From positions 1 through 5,641 of the forward strand of contig JAUNBY010000219.1 in NCBI GenBank assembly GCA_030526935.1: a DNA stretch of 5,641 nucleotides, in the 5' to 3' direction. A program made the position numbers and the translations under genes. Origin of the DNA: Clostridia bacterium (lineage in GTDB: Bacteria > Bacillota > Clostridia > Christensenellales > Aristaeellaceae). The first letter of the stretch is position 1; each line of letters begins with the position of its first letter. Positions 1-5,633 of this stretch are shown piece by piece. The notes below the pieces were generated by a model. The model was given only the letters and a program-made list of their open reading frames with translations, did no database searches and had not been told where the DNA came from.

Positions 1-4
1 ATCA

Positions 5-10
5 CCCTCC
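5..10 (-). promoter_or_regulatory. Shine-Dalgarno of a gene starting beyond the left edge
   Basis: Read on the minus strand, positions 14 to 1 give ATACGGAGGGTGAT. It contains GGAGGG four bases from the window edge and lies about 90 bases after the binding-protein stop codon. The expected start codon would fall just outside the window. In this gene family the next gene is usually a sugar ABC permease. That identity is inference; only the ribosome-binding sequence is visible. Confidence 0.55.
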
Positions 11-28
11 GTATGCGTTAATAACCGC

Positions 29-54
29 GCGCATCGCGCCTGAACGCGATGCGC
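29..54 (-). other. Intercistronic stem-loop 2 (10-bp perfect inverted repeat)
   Basis: GCGCATCGCG at 29-38 pairs perfectly with CGCGATGCGC at 45-54 around a 6-base loop. It is the second of two hairpins after the binding-protein gene. On the minus strand it is followed by GCGGTTATTAAC, with no real T tract, so it is a poor intrinsic terminator. Because a Shine-Dalgarno site follows, an mRNA-stabilising or differential-expression role inside an operon is more likely. Confidence 0.6.
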
Positions 55-61
55 CGTAAAG

Positions 62-88
62 TCGGCGCGAAGCCCGGCTTCGCGCCGA
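62..88 (-). terminator. Strong stem-loop after the binding-protein gene; partial terminator or 3' stabiliser
   Basis: TCGGCGCGAAG at 62-72 pairs perfectly with CTTCGCGCCGA at 78-88 around a 5-base loop, starting only 8 bases after the stop codon. On the minus strand the stem is followed by CTTTACGG, so the T tract is very short. The stem would be very stable. A leaky terminator or a 3'-end protector that raises binding-protein mRNA over the downstream genes fits best, as known for malE-malF-type operons. Confidence 0.5.
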
Positions 89-96
89 TGTGGGTT

Positions 97-1323
97 TTAG
101 TAATCCTCCTCGCACTCGTTGATGAACTCGTAAAGCTCGTCGCAGCCTTCCTCGACGGAAATCTCACCCGCATACATGGAGGTGATGTACTCCGTCTCGG
201 TGCCGATCCACAACGACTTGTTGGGAGAGAAGGGGTACTGCACGCCGTATTCGATCATCTCGGGATAGCAGGCGATGTTGATATCCGGGAAAAGGTCGGT
301 GAAGTAGTGCTCAGTTCCGGCATAGGCGGGTATGGCGGCCTTGTTCTGAGCCTGAAGTATATTGGCCTGCTCGGTTCCGCAGAAAGCCAGGAAGTCCTTT
401 ACGACCTCGGGATTCCTTGTGTTCGAGTAGCCCGCGTAGCCAAGTCCATTGTAGATGGAGGCGCGGGTCTTGCCCATCGGAAGTACGCAAAGGTCGAACT
501 TGTCCTTGATGTTGTCGTTGTTGGTGTAGGCGCTCATCATCCAGCTGCCGACGTAGATCATGGCTACCCTGCCGGCCATGAACTGGTCATCGGCTCCCAC
601 GTCTACGAAAGACTCGATAGACGGCGATACGCCATCAACGGTGTTAAGCTCTATCCAGAACTTTATGGCTTCCTTGGTCTCGGGCAGGTTGTAGCCGTTT
701 TCTCCGTTCTCAAAGGCAAATCCACCATTTTGATAAATCAGGTTGAGATAACCCGACTGGTCGGTGTTGTAAGAGGCAAAGCCATAGACGCCATTCTCGG
801 GGTCGGTGAGGAGCTTCGCGGTCTCGCGCAGGGTCTCCCATGTCCAGGTGTCGTCCGGATAGGCGATTCCCGCGTTGTCGAAGATTTCCTTGTTATAGGC
901 CAGCGCTATGGTGTCGTAATCCTTGGGGATGGCGAGCTGATCGCCGTCGAAGTTGTAAAGCGCGGTTACGCCCGACGGATAGGGGCTGTAGTCGTAGTTG
1001 AGGTCGTTGAGGTTGAGCATGGTGCCCGCGTCGGCATACTTATAGAACTGGTTGGAGTGCATCCAGAACACGTCGGGCATCGCGCCGCCCTGCGCGGAGG
1101 CCTCGAGCTTCGTCCAGTACTCGTCCCACGGAGTTACCTGAGTCTCTATGGTCACATTGGGGTGCATCTCGGTGTAAGCGTCGGCTATGGCCCTCATGCC
1201 CGGCTCCTGGTTGGTGTCCCAGAAGGCAAAGGTGATGGTCACCGGTTCGTCGGCGACGGCTAAAGGCGCGATGGCGGCTGCGATGAACAGAGCCGCAAGC
1301 AACAGTGAAATAAGCTTTTTCAT
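97..1323 (-). CDS. Extracellular solute-binding protein, family 1 (sugar ABC importer)
   Basis: This is the substrate-binding component of an ABC importer of the COG1653/UgpB type. Such proteins catch a sugar or oligosaccharide outside the membrane and hand it to a permease pair. The 408 residues start with a classic signal peptide: KK at 2-3, a hydrophobic core to about residue 21, and an AVA-D signal peptidase I site after A24. Mature features typical of the family are TFAFWD near 31-36, the MPDVFWMH segment at 82-89, GSWMM at 259-263, and many exposed Trp and Tyr residues that usually stack on sugars. Length is normal. The ATG is preceded 7 nt upstream by a perfect AAGGAGGG, which fixes the start. 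There is no lipobox cysteine, which is odd for a monoderm binding protein. The exact sugar cannot be read from sequence. The gene diverges from two AraC regulators that probably control it. Isoleucine is mostly ATC, as in well-expressed genes, whereas the regulators favour ATA. Confidence 0.95.
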   Translation of the reverse strand: MKKLISLLLAALFIAAAIAPLAVADEPVTITFAFWDTNQEPGMRAIADAYTEMHPNVTIETQVTPWDEYWTKLEASAQGGAMPDVFWMHSNQFYKYADAGTMLNLNDLNYDYSPYPSGVTALYNFDGDQLAIPKDYDTIALAYNKEIFDNAGIAYPDDTWTWETLRETAKLLTDPENGVYGFASYNTDQSGYLNLIYQNGGFAFENGENGYNLPETKEAIKFWIELNTVDGVSPSIESFVDVGADDQFMAGRVAMIYVGSWMMSAYTNNDNIKDKFDLCVLPMGKTRASIYNGLGYAGYSNTRNPEVVKDFLAFCGTEQANILQAQNKAAIPAYAGTEHYFTDLFPDINIACYPEMIEYGVQYPFSPNKSLWIGTETEYITSMYAGEISVEEGCDELYEFINECEEDY

Positions 1324-1330
1324 TAGAAAA

Positions 1331-1373
1331 CCCTCCTTAATTATTGACTTTCTGTCTCGTTTATTGTATTATA
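1331..1373 (-). promoter_or_regulatory. Promoter -10 box and Shine-Dalgarno of the solute-binding protein gene
   Basis: On the minus strand a perfect TATAAT lies at 1373-1368, which predicts transcription from about position 1361 and a leader of roughly 38 bases. AAGGAGGG follows at 1338-1331, 7 bases before the ATG. At 16-19 bases upstream of the -10 box there is no TTGACA-like hexamer (the bases read about CGGTGA). A consensus -10 without a -35 is typical of an activator-dependent promoter, which agrees with the divergent AraC genes. The transcription start is estimated, not measured. Confidence 0.6.
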
Positions 1374-1399
1374 TATTTACACAAAAACATTCACCGATT

Positions 1400-1482
1400 T
1401 TGAACTTTGATTTATGATATTCGAGCTTTTTTTAATCGACTTAGATTATAATACGCACAATCTATTGAAATTCGATTCAGGA
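1400..1482. promoter_or_regulatory. Candidate AraC-type operator: imperfect direct repeat in the divergent promoter region
   Basis: TTGAACTTTGATT at 1400-1412 recurs as TTGAAATTCGATT at 1465-1477 (11 of 13 identical; 14 of 18 when extended to 1417 and 1482). The copies are in the same orientation, 65 bp apart. The first lies at about -39 to -56 of the predicted binding-protein promoter, where a class II activator binds. The second lies just downstream of a TATAAT box that could serve the AraC genes, where binding would repress them. This resembles the logic of araC-araBAD but is an inference from position. Confidence 0.4.
1407..1452 (+). promoter_or_regulatory. Candidate promoter elements for the AraC gene pair
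   Basis: Two alternatives are visible. One is TATAAT at 1447-1452 with no good -35 at the right distance. The other is TTGATT at 1407-1412, 18 bases, then TTTAAT at 1431-1436. Either gives a leader of about 65-80 bases to the GTG start. The -35 candidate of the second overlaps the proximal operator-like repeat, so a shared protein could act on both directions. Which one is used cannot be decided from sequence. Confidence 0.4.
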
Positions 1483-1523
1483 ATAGCGCAAAATGCATAT
1501 TTAAAGAACGGAGATGGCGCGAA

Positions 1524-2426
1524 GTGACGAGGGAGTGGTTAAGGGATCAGGGGGCGTACTGGACGGCGGGTGAGGTTCGCGAATACGGGCGCGATTTTTT
1601 CACAAAGGCGTATTACCCGACGGGCGAAAGGGGACTGCGCCTCATCGTCATGACCGGAGGAACGGCTCACGCCTCATCCTGCGACGGGGACATATGGCTG
1701 GGAGGAAGCCGAATGCTCTTGTCATTTCTCGATTATCGCCCCGATTTCACCGAGGTATCGGCGGACGCGGGGTGTCTTACGGTGGATATAATCCCCACGC
1801 GCGACGCTCCCATAGGCGATTCGCTTTACGACATGTACGACAAATATCCCCAATACCGCCGTTTTTGCCAGAACACGCGCGAGGCGCTCACGTTTATAGA
1901 CGGATTCGGCTGCGTGTACGCGACGGTCGAGGCTCTAATGGGCTTGTCGAGCGACAGGTGGATATTTTCGAGAATGTACGCCTGCTACATAATACTTGTA
2001 ATAACCTGCCATGCCGACGAGTCGAGTCGCATGAAGGTTAGCGGAAACCGCTACGTGCGAAATGCCATGAAATACGTAAACGACAACTGTTCAATGCCCA
2101 TAACCGTCAAGGACGTATCGAGGAGCGCCGGCGTGAACGAGGGGCATTTGAGGCGATTGTTCCGCCAGGAGACCGGAACGCCGCTTGGCGAATACATACA
2201 GTCGCGCCGGATGGACAGAGCCAGATTTCTTCTGATACATACGGGCTTTCCCATATCGCATATCTCGCGGCTCGTGGGCTTTTCGTCGCAGCAATACCTG
2301 TCGGAAGCGTTCAGGAGGCGCTTTGGAATCACGCCGGGGGAATTGAGAAAGAGTTACAACATAACCTGCGGCTACGATGAATTGGAGGGCTATGTAAGCA
2401 AAAACCTGCCCTGGGAGGTATTATGA
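1524..2426 (+). CDS. AraC-family transcriptional regulator with unassigned N-terminal domain
   Basis: A 300-residue one-component regulator. The C-terminal DNA-binding domain covers about residues 174-276. The first helix-turn-helix is at about 193-215 (ITVKDVSRSAGV, then LRRLFRQETG). The second is at about 243-269 (ISHISRLVGFSSQQYLSEAF), followed by the family signature RRFGITPGELR. The N-terminal 160 residues should be the sensor, but they show no HxH cupin motif and I do not recognise them. They contain several cysteines (53, 84, 115, 130, 154, 162). The start is taken as GTG at 1524, with CGGAGA about 9 bases upstream; no in-frame ATG occurs before residue 43, and the ATG at 1514 is out of frame and closes quickly. 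It overlaps the next AraC gene by 4 bases and diverges from the binding-protein gene, so it probably controls sugar uptake. Ligand unknown. Confidence 0.9.
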   Translation: MTREWLRDQGAYWTAGEVREYGRDFFTKAYYPTGERGLRLIVMTGGTAHASSCDGDIWLGGSRMLLSFLDYRPDFTEVSADAGCLTVDIIPTRDAPIGDSLYDMYDKYPQYRRFCQNTREALTFIDGFGCVYATVEALMGLSSDRWIFSRMYACYIILVITCHADESSRMKVSGNRYVRNAMKYVNDNCSMPITVKDVSRSAGVNEGHLRRLFRQETGTPLGEYIQSRRMDRARFLLIHTGFPISHISRLVGFSSQQYLSEAFRRRFGITPGELRKSYNITCGYDELEGYVSKNLPWEVL

Positions 2427-3352
2427 GTTTATTGCCTGCCTCGCTTTACGATCCCGCGCTCAGAAGAGGATGTTTTTTACCGCTGGCCATGGGCTATTAC
2501 GACAGGCCGGACATGCTCTCAACCACCGACGCTCACGCGCCGCCACATCACCATAATCTGATTGAAATAATGTATGTAATATTCGGTCGCGCCGTAATAC
2601 GCCTCAAGGGATGCGAGGCGAAGCTTGGGCAGGGCGAGATGATACTCATTGACAAAGACGTTCCACACGCGCTCGAGTTGTTCGACGGCGAGAAATGCTC
2701 GATGATAAACATAGAGTTCGGCTTCAAACAGTTCGACAACGACGGGCTTTCAATACGAAACCTCGCGATTCGCCACGCGCCATTCGGCGAAATGCTCGAA
2801 AACCCGCGCGAATATTTGACCATTCGGGACGAAGACGGGATGATACTCAGGCTTCTCAAACAGACCGTCGCCATATCCGATTCCGTTCACGCGCAATCGC
2901 CAAGGCTTTCCTCCATGCTCGCGGGCATGATATTGATTTGCGTCGCTTCAAGGTGGAAAAACCGCATGGCGGGTCGGTTCGCGCCCGTAAACAAATACGT
3001 CGAAATCGCCATGGACACGATCGATTCGGGAGATCTGTCCGAAAACATAAGCGTGAGTTCCCTCGCGGCGCGGGCGGGAATATCCCCCTCGTACCTGATA
3101 AGGCTGTTTAAGGCGGAATGCGGGATTACCCCGAATCAATACATATTGAAAGCCCGGCTTGAGCGCGCGAAGCGCCTGATCGAGCAGACCGACCATTCTA
3201 TAATTCACATAACCACGAGCGTGGGTCTGACAAGCGAACGCTATTTTTCAAGGGTCTTCAGGCGCGAATACGGACAAAGCCCCAGCGCCTGCCGCCGCAA
3301 CAGACTTATCGCGGGAGCGGACGGCGCGGCGAAGGCGGATTTAGGGATTTAA
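2423..3352 (+). CDS. AraC-family transcriptional regulator with cupin sensor domain
   Basis: A 309-residue regulator. Residues about 36-100 form an AraC-binding/cupin sensor: a His cluster (H38, H42-H44), E48, a glycine-rich turn near G70-G71, and the closing DVPHALEL motif at 79-86. The C-terminal DNA-binding domain spans about 190-292, with helix-turn-helix units at about 209-232 (VSSLAARAGISPSYLIRLFK) and 258-284 (ending in RYFSRVFRREYGQSP). In the second unit the common IA pair before the glycine turn is replaced by TT (HITTSVGLT), a mild deviation. GGAGGT at 2414-2419 precedes the ATG by 3-4 bases, and the ATG overlaps the previous stop as ATGA, so translation is probably coupled. Family members with this build usually sense sugars or small metabolites and activate nearby transport or catabolic genes. 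The target here is inferred to be the divergent importer gene and/or genes outside the window. Confidence 0.92.
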   Translation: MSLLPASLYDPALRRGCFLPLAMGYYDRPDMLSTTDAHAPPHHHNLIEIMYVIFGRAVIRLKGCEAKLGQGEMILIDKDVPHALELFDGEKCSMINIEFGFKQFDNDGLSIRNLAIRHAPFGEMLENPREYLTIRDEDGMILRLLKQTVAISDSVHAQSPRLSSMLAGMILICVASRWKNRMAGRFAPVNKYVEIAMDTIDSGDLSENISVSSLAARAGISPSYLIRLFKAECGITPNQYILKARLERAKRLIEQTDHSIIHITTSVGLTSERYFSRVFRREYGQSPSACRRNRLIAGADGAAKADLGI

Positions 3353-3382
3353 CGAATGGAATGTTTATTAATCGCTCGCCCA

Positions 3383-3441
3383 TTGATTTTTACCCCGCGT
3401 TCGAGCTATAATGGTCGGGTACACCGAAAGGGGGCGCAGGG
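3383..3441 (+). promoter_or_regulatory. Promoter and ribosome-binding region of the PucR-like regulator
   Basis: TTGATT at 3383-3388 and a perfect TATAAT at 3407-3412 are 18 bases apart, a good SigA-type promoter; transcription would begin near 3419. It lies in the 89-base gap after the second AraC gene, where no terminator-like hairpin is visible, so read-through from the AraC pair is also possible. AGGGGG at 3429-3434 is 7 bases before a TTG at 3442, while AGGG at 3438-3441 is 6 bases before an ATG at 3448. Either start is therefore possible. Confidence 0.65.
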
Positions 3442-5118
3442 TTGCTGATGAATGAGGACTTGGCAAAGGCCTTCGCCGCGGCGATAAAAAGGCAGTTGGG
3501 CGTCGAAGCGTCGCCCTGCCGCGATATTCCCGGCGGCGCGGCGATTTATTCCGACGGCGACGCGGCGATATACGCCATCGGATGCGACGCGCTGGCCGTC
3601 CTGCATCCGTGCGGCGTTAGTTTGGCCGCCGCGCGCATTCTCGCTAAGCCGGATGAGCGCGCGTTCAGAGCTGTCCGGGCGGCTTTGAAGGAGCTTGAGG
3701 AGTATATATCAGGCCTTCTTGGCATACATCCCGATATTTATCTGGCCGGGCACGAGGACGATCGCGATATATGCTGTATCTACTGTCTCGCCCCGGAAAA
3801 GCCCGAAGTCCGCGACAGCCTTTTTAACGCGCTTATGGACGCGCTTCCCGTATGCTCATATTATCGCGAAGAAGGCGGGGACGCCATGCTGTTTCGCGAA
3901 TCAGGCGAAGGATTGCGGGAGGACGCTCGCCGCGCCGCGGCTATAATCGAGGCGCACTGCGCGCGCGCGGGGCTTTGCGGGCCGTACGAAAGGGCAATAT
4001 CGGCGAGGGGCTGTCTCACAAAAGCGTGGCGCGCGGCGAAAGCGGAGGGAGCGGGTGTTTTGCCGTTTGGCGAATGTCGCTACGGCGAATTCTGGCGCGA
4101 CGCCTCCCGAGTCATGGCGAACGAGCGGTTTTGCGCTCGCGATTTCTGTCACGAGGCGCTTTGGCGAATGAGGGAATACGACATATCGCGGGGAACGGAA
4201 TATGTTAAGTCCCTCAGAGCCTACCTCGATTCGGGGCGCAGTCCCAGAAAGGCGGCGGATCTCATAGGCGTACACCGAAATACCATGGCCTACCGCATGA
4301 GACGCGTTGAGGAACTGTTCGGCGTCAGCCTCGACGACGGAGAGATATGCTTCGAATTGCAGTTTTCAATGCGCGTTGTCGAGTTTCTGGACGCGACCGA
4401 TGAAGGCGAGTCGAGCGCTTTTTTCGCGCCTTTGGCGCAGCGCGCCATGTGGGCCGTCCTGCGCGGAGAGCCGTGCAAGGCCCGCAAAGCCGACGCGAGG
4501 CTTATACTCATACCCGTTGACGATATGGATGATTCCAGGCGAAACGCGCTGCTTGTAAAGCTTTTATCCCCTGACGAACCGCGCGCCGCCGCCTTTGACG
4601 ACGATATTATTTATATCGCGCAGTCCGTAGATGCCGATACCCGGGCGTTGAAGGGAATCCTGCGCGATGAGGGGCTTCCCGGCGTCGTCTCACAGCCGTT
4701 CTCGCTCGAAAGGCTTCATTGTCAGATGCGGATTATGAGGCTGTTTATGAGATACGTGCGCTCCTTTAGTGGCGCGGGAGGACTTATCTGGGCAAATGGC
4801 GCATGCTCGACGATTTTTTACCTGATGCTTCAGCAAAAGGTCGACCTCGCGCCTTTCTGTTGCGACGAGGTGCTAAGGGTGACGGACGTGGATTATCTGA
4901 AGGGTTCAACCTTGTCCGCCAGCCTTTACGCCTACCTTACCCATTATACCGATATAAAGGGCGCGGCCAATGAAAAACGCGTACACAGAAATACGCTCGA
5001 CTACCAGGTGAAAAAGGCACTGGCGCTTATAGGCGAGGAGCCGCTTGACGACCTTATTCGATTTGAAATGCTTTGTACATACCGCATACTTCTCACTACG
5101 GGGTATTCGATATTATAG
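3442..5118 (+). CDS. PucR/CdaR-like transcriptional regulator with two PucR-type HTH domains
   Basis: A 558-residue protein that reads as two fused PucR/CdaR-like units. The first unit has an unassigned N-terminal part, a degenerate CdaR GGDEF-like stretch (about 95-212, ending AKAEGAGVLPFGE) and a PucR C-terminal helix-turn-helix at about 254-315, with SLRAYL at 257-262, VHRNT at 277-281 and LDD at 297-299. The second has a diverged middle part (about 350-455, including GVVSQPF) and another helix-turn-helix at about 491-552, with SLYAYL at 494-499, VHRNT at 514-518 and LDD at 535-537. Family members normally carry one such domain and regulate purine, sugar-acid or amino-acid catabolism. The protein has 20 cysteines, including a CCIYC cluster at 111-115. 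The start may be TTG at 3442 or ATG at 3448, a difference of two residues. It has its own promoter, and a small cupin gene follows on the same strand. Ligand and targets are unknown. Confidence 0.85.
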   Translation: MLMNEDLAKAFAAAIKRQLGVEASPCRDIPGGAAIYSDGDAAIYAIGCDALAVLHPCGVSLAAARILAKPDERAFRAVRAALKELEEYISGLLGIHPDIYLAGHEDDRDICCIYCLAPEKPEVRDSLFNALMDALPVCSYYREEGGDAMLFRESGEGLREDARRAAAIIEAHCARAGLCGPYERAISARGCLTKAWRAAKAEGAGVLPFGECRYGEFWRDASRVMANERFCARDFCHEALWRMREYDISRGTEYVKSLRAYLDSGRSPRKAADLIGVHRNTMAYRMRRVEELFGVSLDDGEICFELQFSMRVVEFLDATDEGESSAFFAPLAQRAMWAVLRGEPCKARKADARLILIPVDDMDDSRRNALLVKLLSPDEPRAAAFDDDIIYIAQSVDADTRALKGILRDEGLPGVVSQPFSLERLHCQMRIMRLFMRYVRSFSGAGGLIWANGACSTIFYLMLQQKVDLAPFCCDEVLRVTDVDYLKGSTLSASLYAYLTHYTDIKGAANEKRVHRNTLDYQVKKALALIGEEPLDDLIRFEMLCTYRILLTTGYSIL

Positions 5119-5162
5119 GTCGCAAAAAGCAAAGGTATTGCGCAGCGGACACGGACGCGGCG

Positions 5163-5186
5163 TTTTCGCGGATTTGCTCGCGGAAA
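5163..5186 (+). other. Weak inverted repeat between the PucR-like gene and the cupin gene
   Basis: TTTTCGCG at 5163-5170 can pair with CGCGGAAA at 5179-5186 (one G-U pair) around an 8-base loop. No T tract follows, so it is not a convincing terminator. The 119-base gap holds no other gene or clear promoter, which leaves co-transcription of the cupin with the regulator as the simplest reading. Confidence 0.25.
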
Positions 5187-5237
5187 GCCTCGCGCTGGTA
5201 ACGCCGCAAAATTCGATAAACAGATGGAGGATTTGAA

Positions 5238-5600
5238 ATGGATAAGCAACGCATTTTGATTCACGGCGAGGATGTTTGCCTGACCGACCACCCGCACGTA
5301 AGTAAAAATACCGGCAATCTGACTTACGAACTCCCGTTTTTGAACGACCCGGATACCGGCATGATGGTCAAGCTGATTTGCTACCCGAAGGGCAGCGTTA
5401 CCCCGCTTCACGACCATAACTGCGCTCACGGCATATACGTGCTGCGAGGAACGCTGCACACCGATTCGGGCGACTTCGGTCCGGGCAGCTTCGTCTGGTT
5501 CCCCGAGGGCGACCGGATGATCCACGGAGGGCTGGAAGAAGACGTCGAAGGCCTGTTCATAACCAACAAGGCTTTCGATATCCACTATTATAAAAAATAG
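5238..5600 (+). CDS. Small single-domain cupin protein (probable metal-binding)
   Basis: A 120-residue cytoplasmic cupin, a complete single beta-barrel by length. Motif 1 is KGSVTPLHDHNCAHGIYVLRG at 51-71, split here as the HDH pair H58/H60, then H64 at the place where the canonical HxH(x)3-4E(x)6G motif has glutamate, and G71. Motif 2 covers G83 to H96, with FPEG at 88-91 and the closing H96, spaced PxG(x)4H rather than the usual (x)2. Four histidines could thus bind a metal, as in 3-His or 4-His dioxygenase-type cupins. Whether it is an enzyme or a sensor or storage protein cannot be told. The ATG is preceded by GGAGG at 5226-5230 with 7-base spacing, which settles the start. It lies 119 bases after the PucR-like regulator on the same strand and may be its target or partner. 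The family often carries the generic name cupin domain-containing protein; no specific gene name is justified. Confidence 0.88.
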   Translation: MDKQRILIHGEDVCLTDHPHVSKNTGNLTYELPFLNDPDTGMMVKLICYPKGSVTPLHDHNCAHGIYVLRGTLHTDSGDFGPGSFVWFPEGDRMIHGGLEEDVEGLFITNKAFDIHYYKK

Positions 5601-5615
5601 AACCGAGACTGGAAT

Positions 5616-5633
5616 AAGGCGGTCGCCCGCTTT
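5616..5633 (+). terminator. Possible short terminator hairpin after the cupin gene
   Basis: AAGGCGG at 5616-5622 can pair with CCGCTTT at 5627-5633 (7 bp with one G-U pair) around a 4-base loop, 15 bases after the cupin stop. The T run is only three bases and the window ends 8 bases later, so a longer structure or another role cannot be judged. Confidence 0.3.

Noticed and set aside
49..1263. A 404-codon open frame on the plus strand opposite the solute-binding protein gene
   Set aside because: The minus strand has a clear signal peptide, family motifs and a perfect Shine-Dalgarno. The plus frame gives a valine- and glycine-rich product without recognisable domains, a usual shadow of a GC-rich gene.
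1466..1479. TGAA-N6-TTCA inverted repeat considered as a catabolite-responsive (cre) site
   Set aside because: The central CG is off by one and several consensus positions fail on both strands. The direct-repeat reading of the same bases explains more.
1420..3407. The octamer TTCGAGCT shared by the divergent region (1420-1427) and the PucR-like promoter (3400-3407), each after a TTGATTT
   Set aside because: The spacing from TTGATTT differs by 4 bases and TCGAGC also occurs several times inside genes here, so a common operator is not supported.
5045..5236. A 63-codon plus-strand frame ending one base before the cupin ATG
   Set aside because: It mostly overlaps the end of the PucR-like gene in another frame, has no ribosome-binding site seen and resembles no known protein; its end next to the cupin start is probably chance.
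5001..5585. A 194-codon minus-strand open frame across the end of the PucR-like gene and the cupin
   Set aside because: It is antisense to two well-supported genes, including all the cupin motifs, and shows no recognisable domain.
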